NCBI GenBank assembly: GCA_045562575.1
Contig: JBJKVQ010000019.1
Span: forward strand, 14,368-78,367
Direction of reading: 5' to 3'
DNA from: UBA6952 sp045562575
Lineage (GTDB): Bacteria; Chloroflexota; Dehalococcoidia; Lucifugimonadales; UBA6952
Length of the DNA stretch: 64,000 bases
Shown here: positions 33,551 through 42,667 of the stretch, piece after piece
Numbering within the stretch: the stretch's first letter is position 1
Layout: each line of letters starts with the position of its first letter
The notes under the pieces: model-generated
Told to the model about the DNA's origin: nothing
The model's database searches: none
The model's input: the letters and a program-made list of their open reading frames with translations, nothing else
Program-made: the position numbers and the translations under genes

Positions 33551-33840
33551 AAAATATTTACCAACCTAACTAAATTTATAAAAAGTTATATAAAAATTAT
33601 ACCAATAATTAAAAACTACTGTCTAGACAAATGATATAAATCATTTTGTGACTTTCAAATACCTTCTGATTATTAACAAAGATAATATGTTCATAATAAA
33701 TATTATCTTCTGTTTAATTTAGACATTATTTTTTATAATATTTACCTATGAAATTTATCACAATTTAATACGAATTGATTTATTATTATTCTGTTTAATT
33801 TAGATAATATTTTAAATATAAACAACATAGATTTTTATAA
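33551..33840. other. 290-bp AT-rich spacer with inverted and direct repeats
   Basis: Between ridA and the cupredoxin gene. A 10-bp perfect inverted repeat, AAGATAATAT/ATATTATCTT (33679-33688 and 33700-33709), adjoins the first copy of a 16-bp perfect direct repeat, TTCTGTTTAATTTAGA, at 33708-33723 and 33789-33804 (81 bp apart). No gene, RNA or DnaA box (TTATCCACA type) was found by eye. It may hold promoters, a 3'-end structure for ridA, or a binding region near dnaN. Confidence 0.6.
33708..33804. repeat. Pair of 16-bp direct repeats
   Basis: TTCTGTTTAATTTAGA occurs exactly at 33708-33723 and 33789-33804, each followed by an A/T block with TATTTT. The first copy directly follows the right arm of a 10-bp inverted repeat. 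A 16-bp exact match within 100 bp is more than expected even in AT-rich DNA. Confidence 0.6.
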
Positions 33841-34224
33841 TTATGAAGGAATACATGCAATAACCATTATTTCTACTAAAAGTTCTTCTCTGTTAAGCAT
33901 AACTTCTACTGTAGCTCTTGCAGGTTTGTTACTCGTAAAATATTCCCCATAAACTTCATTATATTCTGCTAAATCTTCTCGTTTAGTAAGATAAGTAGTT
34001 GCAGAAAGTACATTATCAAGAGATGTTCCTGCCTTTTCAAGGATAACTTTAATTCTTTCAATTGTATAAGCAGTCTGTTCCCTTATATCACTTCCTAATT
34101 TACCAGTCTCAGGATGTGTACCAGTTTGACCAGAAACAAATACTAAGTCACCAAACTTAGTAGCTGCAGATAAATTTGGATTAGATCTTTCCATATCAAG
34201 TTCTATTATTTCTTTTTGCGGCAT
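33841..34224 (-). CDS. ridA: RidA family enamine/imine deaminase
   Basis: A 127-residue YjgF/YER057c/UK114 protein. Such proteins hydrolyse reactive enamine and imine intermediates of PLP enzymes to ketoacids and ammonia. Markers: SAATKFGDLVFVSGQTG, the TYLTKREDLAEYNEVY segment, and the substrate-binding Arg in NKPARATVEV. The length is standard. GGAGGGG precedes the ATG. Some subfamilies are not deaminases, so the activity is likely, not certain. Confidence 0.85.
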   Translation of the reverse strand: MPQKEIIELDMERSNPNLSAATKFGDLVFVSGQTGTHPETGKLGSDIREQTAYTIERIKVILEKAGTSLDNVLSATTYLTKREDLAEYNEVYGEYFTSNKPARATVEVMLNREELLVEIMVIACIPS

Positions 34225-34338
34225 TATGCCCCTCCCTCTAATTTAATTACCTTATTGTACCGCTAACTTTAAAAAATTATTCTTCTCTCAAGTTGTTTTT
34301 TCTTACATTCATAGGTAAAATGGCTAATATTCAACTAA

Positions 34339-34415
34339 GCCCCAGTAGCTCAGTGGATCAGAGCATCGGACTTCTAATCCGTGTGTCGTGGGTTCGAGTC
34401 CCACCTGGGGTACCA
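34339..34415 (+). tRNA. tRNA-Arg (anticodon TCT), CCA encoded
   Basis: A 77-base cloverleaf ending in genomic CCA. The acceptor stem GCCCCAG pairs with CTGGGGT, including a terminal G-T. The D-arm contains AGCTCAGT, the anticodon loop is CTTCTAA (anticodon TCT), and the T-arm is GTGGGTTCGAGTCCCAC. It decodes AGA, the favoured Arg codon in AT-rich genomes. Base pair 27:43 appears as a T-T mismatch. It lies 45 bases upstream of the phosphosulfolactate-synthase-like gene. Confidence 0.95.
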
Positions 34416-34460
34416 TTAATAATACTCCCTACCCTAACTTACATTTCGAAAGGATCAATA

Positions 34461-35312
34461 ATGGTTAATAAAAAATTTGATGATGACAGAGCGTTTAACT
34501 TTTTCCCAGTAAATGACAGAGGAGCTAAACCAAGAACAAGCGGTATAACAGAAATACGAGGACCAAATAGTCTTTGGCCTGTTGGCCCTAATTATATGGA
34601 AGATATATTCAAACTCTATGGATATTATGTTGATTCATTCAAATTTGTTGGTGGAACTTATAGATTGATTCCTAGTGATGTTGTAAAAGAAATGATTGAT
34701 TTATGTCATAAATATGATGTTATGGTATCTACCGGAGGGTTCACTGAAAGAGTCCTTAAAGGGCCTGATGAACATTTAGATTTATATTTAAAAGAATGTG
34801 TTGATCTTGGATTTGATATTGTAGAAATATCAGAAAATAAAATATCCATTGATTATGAAGATATTATACGGGTAATTAAAAAAGTTAAAGAATATGGATT
34901 AAAACCAAAACCAGAAGTTGGAGTCATGAGATCTAGTGGATATGGTGGTGATGCAGATTGGGCTGTAGCTAAAGCGGCAAAATATCTAGAAGCTGGCGCA
35001 TATCTTATTATGATGGAATCAGAGGGTATTACAGAAAACAGTTATATTGGAACAAAAGGCGGTAGTGCTGAAGGATCTATTGATAAAGAATTATGGAATA
35101 CAGGTATTGTAACAAAGTTTATCAATGCACTCGGTTTAAGAAATATTATGTTCGAAGCTGCTGAAAAAGCAGTATTTACGCATTACATTGAGAATTACGG
35201 GCCAGGTGTAAATCTATTTATAGATAACAGTCAAATAGGTGCTTTGGAAGGCGTTCGATCTAATGTCTTCTTTGGGCCTGTAACAGAAAACACTACCACA
35301 TACAAAGGATAG
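34461..35312 (+). CDS. Phosphosulfolactate synthase (ComA) family protein
   Basis: A 283-residue TIM barrel of the family that adds sulfite to phosphoenolpyruvate. It shares the family's order: DSFKFVGGTYRLIP, VMVSTGGFTERVL, ECVDLGFDIVEISENKISI, KPKPEVGV, GAYLIMMESEGI and NIMFEAAEKAVFTHYI. ATG at 34461 with AAAGGA ahead; a longer frame from 34293 would read through the tRNA and is rejected. No comB, comC or other coenzyme M gene is nearby. An M20 peptidase follows after 3 bases. Sulfolactate metabolism or a different substrate are both possible. Confidence 0.8.
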   Translation: MVNKKFDDDRAFNFFPVNDRGAKPRTSGITEIRGPNSLWPVGPNYMEDIFKLYGYYVDSFKFVGGTYRLIPSDVVKEMIDLCHKYDVMVSTGGFTERVLKGPDEHLDLYLKECVDLGFDIVEISENKISIDYEDIIRVIKKVKEYGLKPKPEVGVMRSSGYGGDADWAVAKAAKYLEAGAYLIMMESEGITENSYIGTKGGSAEGSIDKELWNTGIVTKFINALGLRNIMFEAAEKAVFTHYIENYGPGVNLFIDNSQIGALEGVRSNVFFGPVTENTTTYKG

Positions 35313-35315
35313 GCT

Positions 35316-36665
35316 ATGGATATTCAGTCTTTAATGAATAAGATAGATGAGCAGCGAGAAGATTTAATTTCTTTGCATCAAGAATTGGTAAAAATACCTT
35401 CTGTTAATACAGGTTTTATGCCAACAGGAAATGAAACTGCAGTATGTAATTTCGTAAAAGATTGGTTAAAAAAACAAGGGATTGAATCAGAAATCCTTGC
35501 TAGAGACCCAGATAGAGGCAATATTATTGCAAGTATCGAAGGCAAATCCAAAACAAATGGACTCCTTTTCATGTCACACACCGATGTAGTTCCTGTTGAA
35601 GATATCGATAAATGGGAATATGAACCATTTAGTGCAAAACGAGCAAATGGACGGATTTATGGTAGAGGATCCTCTGACTGTAAGGGACTTTTGGCATGCC
35701 AACTATTTGCTATGAAAATTATCAAAGAATCTGGTATTCAATTGAATGACAATTTAGTACTCGCCTCAGGTGCCGATGAAGAACATGGCGGAAGATATGG
35801 ATTTGGCTGGCTTGTTGAAAATCACTTAGAGAAAATTAGTTCCCCCTATGCTGTTAATGAAGGTGGAGGAGAAGCTATACAAACCAAAAGTAACACCACT
35901 TATGCTGTCGGTGTTGGTGAAAAAGGCAGGCTTCAAATAGAAATAGATGTCAAAGGAAGCAGTGCTCATGCATCTACTCCTTGGCAAGGAGAAAATGCGT
36001 CATATTTATTGAGACAAGTTCTTGAACGTATTGAAAATTATGAACCCGAAAGAGATACTTCAACAAACTTTTTTGAATATCTATCATTACTTGCAATTGA
36101 GCATAAACCTATGGCGAGCAATATTGATAGTATTATTTCAGAGGTAGAACAAGATAGTCCTAGACTCGCTTCTCGTATGAAAGCATTATCAAGAATGACT
36201 GTAACTCCTACAATGCTTTCAGGTGGAATAAAATCAAACAGTGTGCCTGAATCAATTCGACTAACCTGTGATGTTCGTACACTACCTACCCAAAATGAAA
36301 CTTATTTAAGAAATGAACTCGATAAAATGTTTGAAGGAATACCAAATGTTAACTATGAAATTGACAATATGGCCCTTTCAAACGAATCAAAGTTTGAAAC
36401 GCCCTTAATGGAAAGTTTAAAACGAGCTACATCATTAGCTGTTGGTGATGACAATATTCAGTATGTTCCAGCTATAAGTACAGGTTTTACAGATTCCAGA
36501 TTTCTTAGACCTACTGGAACAATTACCTATGGCTTTTCTGGGTCACATCCTGATGATGATCCTATGCTTAGTTTTATTCATGGCACTAATGAGTCAGTAG
36601 GAATTAAAAGTCTTATAAATGGGGCTAAGATCATGACAGGACTTGTCGTTGATATGTTAACCTAA
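35316..36665 (+). CDS. M20 family metallopeptidase (ArgE/DapE/ACY1 type)
   Basis: A 449-residue di-zinc amidohydrolase or peptidase. Ligands and catalytic residues: His and Asp in FMSHTDVVPVED, the bridging Asp in GRGSSDCKG, the general base and ligand pair in ASGADEEHGG, and a late His in SGSHPDDD. The dimerisation domain lies at about 195-330 (GSSAHASTPWQGENA). It follows the ComA-like gene by 3 bases (AAAGGATAG ahead of the ATG), so they are probably co-expressed. The substrate, an N-acyl amino acid or dipeptide, is undetermined. Confidence 0.88.
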   Translation: MDIQSLMNKIDEQREDLISLHQELVKIPSVNTGFMPTGNETAVCNFVKDWLKKQGIESEILARDPDRGNIIASIEGKSKTNGLLFMSHTDVVPVEDIDKWEYEPFSAKRANGRIYGRGSSDCKGLLACQLFAMKIIKESGIQLNDNLVLASGADEEHGGRYGFGWLVENHLEKISSPYAVNEGGGEAIQTKSNTTYAVGVGEKGRLQIEIDVKGSSAHASTPWQGENASYLLRQVLERIENYEPERDTSTNFFEYLSLLAIEHKPMASNIDSIISEVEQDSPRLASRMKALSRMTVTPTMLSGGIKSNSVPESIRLTCDVRTLPTQNETYLRNELDKMFEGIPNVNYEIDNMALSNESKFETPLMESLKRATSLAVGDDNIQYVPAISTGFTDSRFLRPTGTITYGFSGSHPDDDPMLSFIHGTNESVGIKSLINGAKIMTGLVVDMLT

Positions 36666-36693
36666 TCACTCTATTTACTAGTATACTATTCCG

Positions 36694-37815
36694 ATGGAAA
36701 ACCAACAGATACGATACCATGGATTAGATGCATTGCGTGGTATTGCAATGCTCTTGGGAATTGTATTACACGCAGCATTGCCTTTTATGGTAGGAATGCC
36801 TATATCTATCTGGCCGACTGATAAACATTCTTCTGAAGCAATAAATGTTATTTTTGAATTTATTCATATCTGGAGAATGCCCTTGTTTTTTATTCTTGCT
36901 GGTTTTTTTGCAAAACTAGTGATCGAGAGATATTCCTGGAACTACTGGTGGAAAAATCGACTAAAACGCATTGGATTACCCTTACTAATATTCACACCAA
37001 TAATGGGTGCTAGTATTCCGTGGATATGGATGTATGGTTGGGGGAAAAATTCATCCTATTTTTTTACCCTAGAGGGCGGACCTTGGCATCTTTGGTTTTT
37101 ATTTCACCTCATACTTTTTGTTTTCTTCTCTTTTATATGTATATCTGCAAACTCAGTATTAAAAAGAATTAGGTTAGCTTTTATAGGATATTTTTTAAGT
37201 TATCTTAATATTTTTTCGTGGGTAGCTAAATTTAAAATTTTTCAATCTCAATATCCAATACCACTGATAATACTATTAACATTAATTGGTATCTGGACAG
37301 GATTTGATTTAATAGAAAATCCAATTTTAAGTGCTTTATTTTTTGCCTTCGGCTACGGTTTGTATAAAAACACAAAATTACTTGATTTCATGAAAAAATA
37401 TTGGCTTCAATACTTAATAGCAAGTATTATCTTCTTTGGAATATATTTATCAATTTACAAAAACTTAGATTGGATAGATCCTTCAACATGGGAGACCTGG
37501 GCCATCCCTTATACATTTTTAAAAGCAATTAATGCTATATTATTCTCATATTCATTTATAGGACTTGCAGAATCAAAATTTGGTAACTACTCACCAACTC
37601 TAAGATATATATCAGATTCATCTTATTGGATTTATCTGATTCATTTGCCTTTGGTTGCCTTCATAACATTTTACTTATTCAAATTCTCGATATTCGTAGA
37701 ATTAAAATTTATAATTGCAATATTATGGACTATTGTTATCGGACTAATAACTTATAAATTCCTAGTCAGATCAAGCATTATTGGTATTTTATTAAACGGG
37801 AAAAAGGTTACCTAA
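36694..37815 (+). CDS. Acyltransferase 3 family membrane protein
   Basis: A 373-residue integral membrane acyltransferase of the OafA/MdoC type with about ten hydrophobic segments. Motifs: RYHGLDALRGIAMLLGIVLH at the start with the typical Arg and His, EFIHIWRMPLFFILAGFF, and GGPWHLWFLFHL in the middle. Members O-acylate glycans, lipids or antibiotics using cytoplasmic acyl-CoA. The target here is unknown. It overlaps the convergent MBL-fold gene by 4 bases. Confidence 0.85.
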   Translation: MENQQIRYHGLDALRGIAMLLGIVLHAALPFMVGMPISIWPTDKHSSEAINVIFEFIHIWRMPLFFILAGFFAKLVIERYSWNYWWKNRLKRIGLPLLIFTPIMGASIPWIWMYGWGKNSSYFFTLEGGPWHLWFLFHLILFVFFSFICISANSVLKRIRLAFIGYFLSYLNIFSWVAKFKIFQSQYPIPLIILLTLIGIWTGFDLIENPILSALFFAFGYGLYKNTKLLDFMKKYWLQYLIASIIFFGIYLSIYKNLDWIDPSTWETWAIPYTFLKAINAILFSYSFIGLAESKFGNYSPTLRYISDSSYWIYLIHLPLVAFITFYLFKFSIFVELKFIIAILWTIVIGLITYKFLVRSSIIGILLNGKKVT

Positions 37816-38633
37816 CAATCAATTATTTTATACATGTTCTGGTCTTTTTTGACCTTTCCTTCATCTTCAAGTTTAATAAGATGACTCGTTATTTGATTTT
37901 TTGCTAAATGAGACAACCATTCCGATAGATTTTCATAGATTTGTTCAAACAAATCATCAACAGATGATTCTTTCTGTTTAAGTAAGTTAATAATCTCTTG
38001 TTCTCTATCTGTTCTATGCGCAATCAAACTCGTTAATTTCTCATGAGTTTCAGTAATCGGGTCACCCTGCCCTGGAAATATCACATTAGGTTCAATTGTT
38101 ATAAAATTTTCAATTGTTTCAAGATAATCAGCTATTTTACCGTCTTCAGGATTAATAACAGATGTGCCTTTTTCCATAATAGTATCTCCTGGGAAAAGGT
38201 ATTTATTTTCTTTTTCAAACACAGCTAAAGTACCCGATGTGTGTCCAGGTGTTTTCATTACTGATATTTGAAAGTTACCAAGCTCAATATCAAAATTATC
38301 ATCTATTTCGATATCAACTTTATAATTTTCAAAATAATTATTAATATATGGGGCTTCTATAACTGTAGAAATTATAACTGCATCAGTTTTCCTTTTTACA
38401 AATTCAGAATTTCCCCAATGAGGTGGATGTCGATGAGTTACGATTATATATTTTAATGCAGCACAATTTATCTTATTAATATAACTTATTATTCGATCTG
38501 ACTGTTCATCACTTTTCCACCCAGTATCAATTAAAACAGATCCTGTAGTACCAGTTACCAAATAAGCGTTGGTGATTCCCTGCCCTGTTTTATTTTCAGA
38601 TACAATATTATGTATGTTTGGATAGATTTCCAT
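37812..38633 (-). CDS. Metallo-beta-lactamase-fold hydrolase with altered metal site
   Basis: A 273-residue MBL-fold protein, similar in layout to LACTB2-type hydrolases with a helical/winged C-terminus (about 200-270). The usual HxHxDH motif is His67-Arg-His69-Pro-Pro71-His72, so the Asp ligand of the second metal is Pro. His131 (TPGHTSG) and Asp150 (FPGDT) are kept, but the last ligand His is Gln189 (FPGQGDP). It probably binds one metal or has another chemistry. The start (ATG at 38633) has no strong ribosome site. Confidence 0.8.
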   Translation of the reverse strand: MEIYPNIHNIVSENKTGQGITNAYLVTGTTGSVLIDTGWKSDEQSDRIISYINKINCAALKYIIVTHRHPPHWGNSEFVKRKTDAVIISTVIEAPYINNYFENYKVDIEIDDNFDIELGNFQISVMKTPGHTSGTLAVFEKENKYLFPGDTIMEKGTSVINPEDGKIADYLETIENFITIEPNVIFPGQGDPITETHEKLTSLIAHRTDREQEIINLLKQKESSVDDLFEQIYENLSEWLSHLAKNQITSHLIKLEDEGKVKKDQNMYKIIDC

Positions 38634-38705
38634 ATGTTTAATTGTTATATATTAGTTATAGAGTATTTTAAATTAATAATATTAATAGTTTTAAAAGGAT
38701 AAAAT

Positions 38706-39461
38706 ATGTATAAGAATAAAACTAAAGAAAAACTTAAGAATAATCAAGCTGTATTTGGATATATTTGTAATATTCCTGCTGCTTCTATTTCAGAAATTGC
38801 TGGTCAAGCAAATTTAGATTTCATAGTTATAGACTGTGAACATGGACCAATGAACGAAGAAATTGCAGAAAATATGATCAGAGCTGCTGAAGTTGTCGGG
38901 ATAACCCCTCTTGTTCGAGTACCTTCAAACGAACCCCATATAATACTTCGTTATATGGATCGTGGTGCTGCAGGGGTAATCGTTCCACATATAAATACCA
39001 AAGAAGAAGCAATTAGAGTTGTAAATTCTGTCAAATACGCACCTTTAGGTAAACGTGGATTTGCTCCAGGTAGGTGGACGTTAAATATCGAAGGAAATCC
39101 TTTTGAATTTGCAAATAACGAAACTCTTGTAATTTGCATGGTAGAAGATTTAGTTGGTATTGATAATCTTGATGAAATATTGTCTGTGGAAGGTTTGGAT
39201 ATCATTCATATTGGAGCTGGTGACATAGCCCAAGAAATGGGATTTATCGGAGATACTAAAAATCCTAAAGTAGTCAATACAATTCATGAAATGATTCAAA
39301 AAATTTATATGAGTGGAAAAACAGCTGGGACTGGTGGTATACAAGTTAATGATTATGAAAATGTAAATAAAACCATAGAACTTGGAGCGAGATTTTTAAC
39401 TTTGTCTACCTCTGGATTACTATTACAAGGGACAAAAACTTTTCTATCCAATATAAAGTAA
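38706..39461 (+). CDS. HpcH/HpaI family aldolase
   Basis: A 251-residue class II pyruvate aldolase of the HpcH/HpaI family, which cleaves or forms 2-keto-3-deoxy sugar acids and 4-hydroxy-2-oxo acids. Markers: FIVIDCEHGPMNEE (near 40), TPLVRVPSNEPHIILRYMD, GAAGVIVPHINTKEEA, MVEDLVGIDN with the metal-binding Glu, and IHIGAGDIAQEMG. AAAGGA precedes the ATG. A ketopantoate-reductase-like gene converges with it. The specific substrate is not determined. Confidence 0.88.
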   Translation: MYKNKTKEKLKNNQAVFGYICNIPAASISEIAGQANLDFIVIDCEHGPMNEEIAENMIRAAEVVGITPLVRVPSNEPHIILRYMDRGAAGVIVPHINTKEEAIRVVNSVKYAPLGKRGFAPGRWTLNIEGNPFEFANNETLVICMVEDLVGIDNLDEILSVEGLDIIHIGAGDIAQEMGFIGDTKNPKVVNTIHEMIQKIYMSGKTAGTGGIQVNDYENVNKTIELGARFLTLSTSGLLLQGTKTFLSNIK

Positions 39462-39489
39462 TAGTATCCAAAGATAATAAAATAAAGTT

Positions 39490-40548
39490 CTATTGATTTT
39501 GTTGAGCTATTTTCAAAACTCTATCAGCTAACTCTTTACTCGGTTCAACAATTCCTGCATCAACATCTTTCATAACTTCAACTATTGCATTGTGGTAAGG
39601 GGTCAGAATATTAGTTTCAATTCCTTTTTCCACTATCAAACCATTCATCTGCTCAACTTCTGATTTTCTTTTTTTATAAACATCTTGTGCCATTGATGCG
39701 AGCCAATTGACACGACTAGTGGCACTGCTAGCAATATGTTCATCTAATTCTTCATATGTCTCGGGATTATCTGCATCAGCCCAAATATCTGCTGACTTAC
39801 TATTAACATTAAGTATATTTAACCCTTGCGCTAAACCAACTTTAGTACCTTCTTTTGCCAAATGTATTCTTATATGTCGAATAGTTGGATCGGCAGCCAT
39901 ATCTTGAGATCCCATTTGAGTCATTGCTGAAATAGCATTTCCCATACCATTCATGCACAACTTCGTCCAACGCTCACCCCATAGATTATCTGTAGCGTAC
40001 CCTAAATCAATAACATCAAGTTTTTGAGCAATGTATTCAGCACGTTCTGTAATAGAACCATCATGTTCACCAACTCTAAATACCGTATGACCTCTATCGC
40101 GCCCAGGTATACCTCCCCGATTTACATGCCCTGGTTCCCATAAAGCTACTTCAATATTCGATGCAATACAGCCAAGAGCATTTTCTGAACCAACAACACT
40201 ACCTATAACAGGATCGTTCCAGCAATTTTGTATCCCTATAAAATAACCGTTATCTTTTACAAATCGTTTTATAAAGTGAGTTGCCCATTCTGTGTCATAA
40301 GACTTTACACAAATAAATGCATAATCAAATTTTTCACGAAGTGATTGAGCTTCTGTTAAACCGATCGCATTTACTGGCACAGTAAAATCTCCCTGGCTAC
40401 CACTTGCTCTTAATCCTTTATCTTTCATAGTTTGAACGTGTTCTGGCCACATATCAATCAATGTTATATTTTCACCACTTTGTGTAAGATAGGCACCTAC
40501 ATAACTACCTACTGCACCACAGCCTATTAAACCAATGTTATCGCTCAT
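39490..40548 (-). CDS. Ketopantoate reductase family oxidoreductase
   Basis: A 352-residue NAD(P)-dependent reductase with the ApbA/PanE layout. The N-terminal Rossmann domain has IGLIGCGAVGSYVGAYL, with LIDMWPEHVQ after the second strand. The C-terminal helical domain contains ERWTKLCMNGMGNAISA, where the conserved Lys lies in WTKL. At 352 residues it is longer than PanE (about 300), so it may act on another 2-oxo acid. AAGGAG precedes the ATG. It is 11 bases downstream of a haloacid-dehalogenase-like gene. Confidence 0.85.
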   Translation of the reverse strand: MSDNIGLIGCGAVGSYVGAYLTQSGENITLIDMWPEHVQTMKDKGLRASGSQGDFTVPVNAIGLTEAQSLREKFDYAFICVKSYDTEWATHFIKRFVKDNGYFIGIQNCWNDPVIGSVVGSENALGCIASNIEVALWEPGHVNRGGIPGRDRGHTVFRVGEHDGSITERAEYIAQKLDVIDLGYATDNLWGERWTKLCMNGMGNAISAMTQMGSQDMAADPTIRHIRIHLAKEGTKVGLAQGLNILNVNSKSADIWADADNPETYEELDEHIASSATSRVNWLASMAQDVYKKRKSEVEQMNGLIVEKGIETNILTPYHNAIVEVMKDVDAGIVEPSKELADRVLKIAQQNQ

Positions 40549-40559
40549 AATTTAACTCC

Positions 40560-41273
40560 TTAATTACACTCTAATTGATCTGCAAGTGATTCTAAATCTG
40601 ATGCCCAGATATCTATATCCTTTTCGACACCTTCTACTTCCATATAATACTTTCCAAACTCGTAGGGTCTATTTATATATGCAGTAACTAAACCATTACT
40701 TTTTGCTGCTAATAAATCTGATTTATGTGCAGCTACCATCATTACTTGATGAGGTTTTAAGTCTAATATATTTGCCGCTCCTCTATATACCTCATCATCT
40801 GGTTTATAGTGTTTAAATATTTCCGCAGAAAGTATACAAGTCCATGGCAGTTTAGCAAATTTAGCCATATTAGTTAATAAACTAACATTACCATTTGAAA
40901 GAGATGCCGTTATAAACTTTGAATTTAATCTAGTAATACCTTTAACAGAATCGTCCCAAGGATGTAATCTATGCCAGCATTTATTTAAATGAATGATTTC
41001 ATCTGAATTTAATGAAATCGAGTAACTTTTGAGCAAACCTAATAATATATCCATATGAAGCTCATCGAGAACACGCCATTCTCCCACATCGTGACGAATT
41101 GTATCCAGTGCAGGCCTGTATCCTGCTCGCCAATCATCAACAAACTTAGCCCAATCTATATCAATATGTTTTTGTTGCCCTAATATTAGACATTCATCGA
41201 TTATACTTGTTCTCCAATCGACAACTGTACCAAAAACATCAAAGACCAAAGCTTTTACTTCATTCTGAGACAC
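40560..41273 (-). CDS. Haloacid dehalogenase type II-like protein (GTG start)
   Basis: A 237-residue HAD-superfamily protein close in layout to L-2-haloacid dehalogenases. Motif I is VFDVFGTVVDWRTSI with the nucleophile Asp, motif II SLSNGN, the Lys region EIFKHYKPDDEVY, and motif III MVAAHKSDLLAA. The latter has AHKSD, as found in this group. The start is GTG at 41273 with GAGGAG 6 bases before it. True dehalogenase activity is not assured, since many members are phosphatases. It precedes the ketopantoate-reductase-like gene. Confidence 0.85.
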   Translation of the reverse strand: MSQNEVKALVFDVFGTVVDWRTSIIDECLILGQQKHIDIDWAKFVDDWRAGYRPALDTIRHDVGEWRVLDELHMDILLGLLKSYSISLNSDEIIHLNKCWHRLHPWDDSVKGITRLNSKFITASLSNGNVSLLTNMAKFAKLPWTCILSAEIFKHYKPDDEVYRGAANILDLKPHQVMMVAAHKSDLLAAKSNGLVTAYINRPYEFGKYYMEVEGVEKDIDIWASDLESLADQLECN

Positions 41274-41332
41274 ATCATGCTCCTCTTTTTGATATAATCT
41301 ACCAATTATTTAGAATTACCATAAGGCGAATT

Positions 41333-41905
41333 ATGAAAAAACCTATTAAAATATTAGGAATATCGGGCAGTATTAGGAAAGAATCATACAACACATTACT
41401 TATCAAGGAAACTCAAAAAATCAGTGAAGATTTGCTTGAAAATCAAATGCATATTTCAATTTATCCTTTAAATGATATCCCTCTTTACAATAACGACCTT
41501 GAAAATGAATTTCAGTTCCCCCAAGAAGTGGAAAAGTTTAGAGATTTAATCAGAGATTCTGATGCACTTCTAATCTCATCTCCTGAATATAATGGGTTTG
41601 TCTCAGGGGTGTTAAAAAATGCATTAGATTGGGCATCAAGAAAAGATAATCATACGACGAGGCCATTAGAAGGCAAAGCTGTTGCAATCATTGGTGCAGG
41701 TGGAGGATCTGGGACAAAAAACTCCCAAAAGAACCTACAAAGTATATTAAACCATACAAAAAGTATAATTATTGATAATACTTATGTAGGTATTGAACAT
41801 ACTTGGAAATATATAAACAACAATCAAATAAATGATATTGTTATTCTGGACAAATTAACTGCAGTTGCTAAGGATATATATAAATATTGCTTAAATGAAA
41901 AATAA
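41333..41905 (+). CDS. NADPH-dependent FMN reductase family protein
   Basis: A 190-residue flavodoxin-like reductase. Motifs: ILGISGSIRKESYNTLL (FMN phosphate), PLNDIPLYNNDLE, and SSPEYNGFVSGVLKNALDWASR, the family's PEYN signature, then AVAIIGAGGGSGT. The ATG at 41333 is chosen because the family begins about 5 residues before ILGISGS; an open frame from 41207 would overlap the divergent gene. The next gene overlaps by 11 bases. Likely substrates are flavins, quinones, metals or azo compounds. Confidence 0.88.
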   Translation: MKKPIKILGISGSIRKESYNTLLIKETQKISEDLLENQMHISIYPLNDIPLYNNDLENEFQFPQEVEKFRDLIRDSDALLISSPEYNGFVSGVLKNALDWASRKDNHTTRPLEGKAVAIIGAGGGSGTKNSQKNLQSILNHTKSIIIDNTYVGIEHTWKYINNNQINDIVILDKLTAVAKDIYKYCLNEK

Positions 41906-42581
41906 TTTTTCAAATCTCAATAAAGAAATAATCAATTGCTCACTATGTGAACGATTAGTCGATCATAGAAACTTGGTTTCACAAAAAAAAAGAAAAGCTT
42001 TTTTATCTGATAGTTATTGGGGGAAACCAGTCCCGTCATTTGGCGAAATTGATTCCTCAATTTTTATATTAGGCCTAGCCCCAGGTGCTCATGGATCGAA
42101 CAGAACTGGAAGAATGTTTACTGGAGATAGTAGTGGTAATTTACTCTATCAAACTCTTTTTCATAACGGACTCTCAAGTCAACCTGTATCTTTAAATATT
42201 GAAGATGGTTTGCAACTTATAGATTGTTATATCTCAGCAGTGGTAAGATGCGTTCCACCACAAAACAAACCTACAACGCATGAAATCAAAACATGTCAAA
42301 GATATTTATTACAAGAGATAAAAATATTAAAGAATCTCAAAGCTGTTGTGGCTTTAGGCAAAATTGCCTTCGATCAATATATAAAATGCATCAAACTACT
42401 TGGAATTACAATTTATCCAAAACCATCTTTTGGACATAACAAAGTATATATTCTAAGTAATGGTGTCACTCTTATTGCTTCTTATCATCCTAGTCAACAA
42501 AACACATTGACTGGTAGATTAACGCCAACAATGTTTAATGATGTATTTAAATTGGCGAAATCAATTTCACAGCAAAATTAA
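41895..42581 (+). CDS. Uracil-DNA glycosylase, family 5 (UDGb) iron-sulfur type
   Basis: A 228-residue base-excision-repair glycosylase. The motif ILGLAPGAHGSNRTGRMFTG is typical of UDGb rather than family 4. Four cysteines suited to a [4Fe-4S] cluster are Cys15, Cys18, Cys119 and Cys134, and the C-terminal motif is ASYHPSQQN. UDGb also acts on hypoxanthine and other deaminated bases in characterised members. It overlaps the FMN reductase gene by 11 bases, an unexplained pairing. Confidence 0.88.
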   Translation: MKNNFSNLNKEIINCSLCERLVDHRNLVSQKKRKAFLSDSYWGKPVPSFGEIDSSIFILGLAPGAHGSNRTGRMFTGDSSGNLLYQTLFHNGLSSQPVSLNIEDGLQLIDCYISAVVRCVPPQNKPTTHEIKTCQRYLLQEIKILKNLKAVVALGKIAFDQYIKCIKLLGITIYPKPSFGHNKVYILSNGVTLIASYHPSQQNTLTGRLTPTMFNDVFKLAKSISQQN

Positions 42582-42667
42582 CACTAAATTTTACTATTAA
42601 TACCAAATACTCAGTTGTATAATTCTATAACTTGAACAATATAATAATCAGACAAGGAGAGTAGATT

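Noticed and set aside
33551..33840. Origin of replication (oriC) near dnaN
   Set aside because: No DnaA boxes, dnaA or recF were seen; it is kept only as a low-interest repeat region.
34293..34460. N-terminal extension of the ComA-like gene upstream to 34293
   Set aside because: It would translate through the tRNA-Arg, and the family N-terminus and AAAGGA site fit the ATG at 34461.
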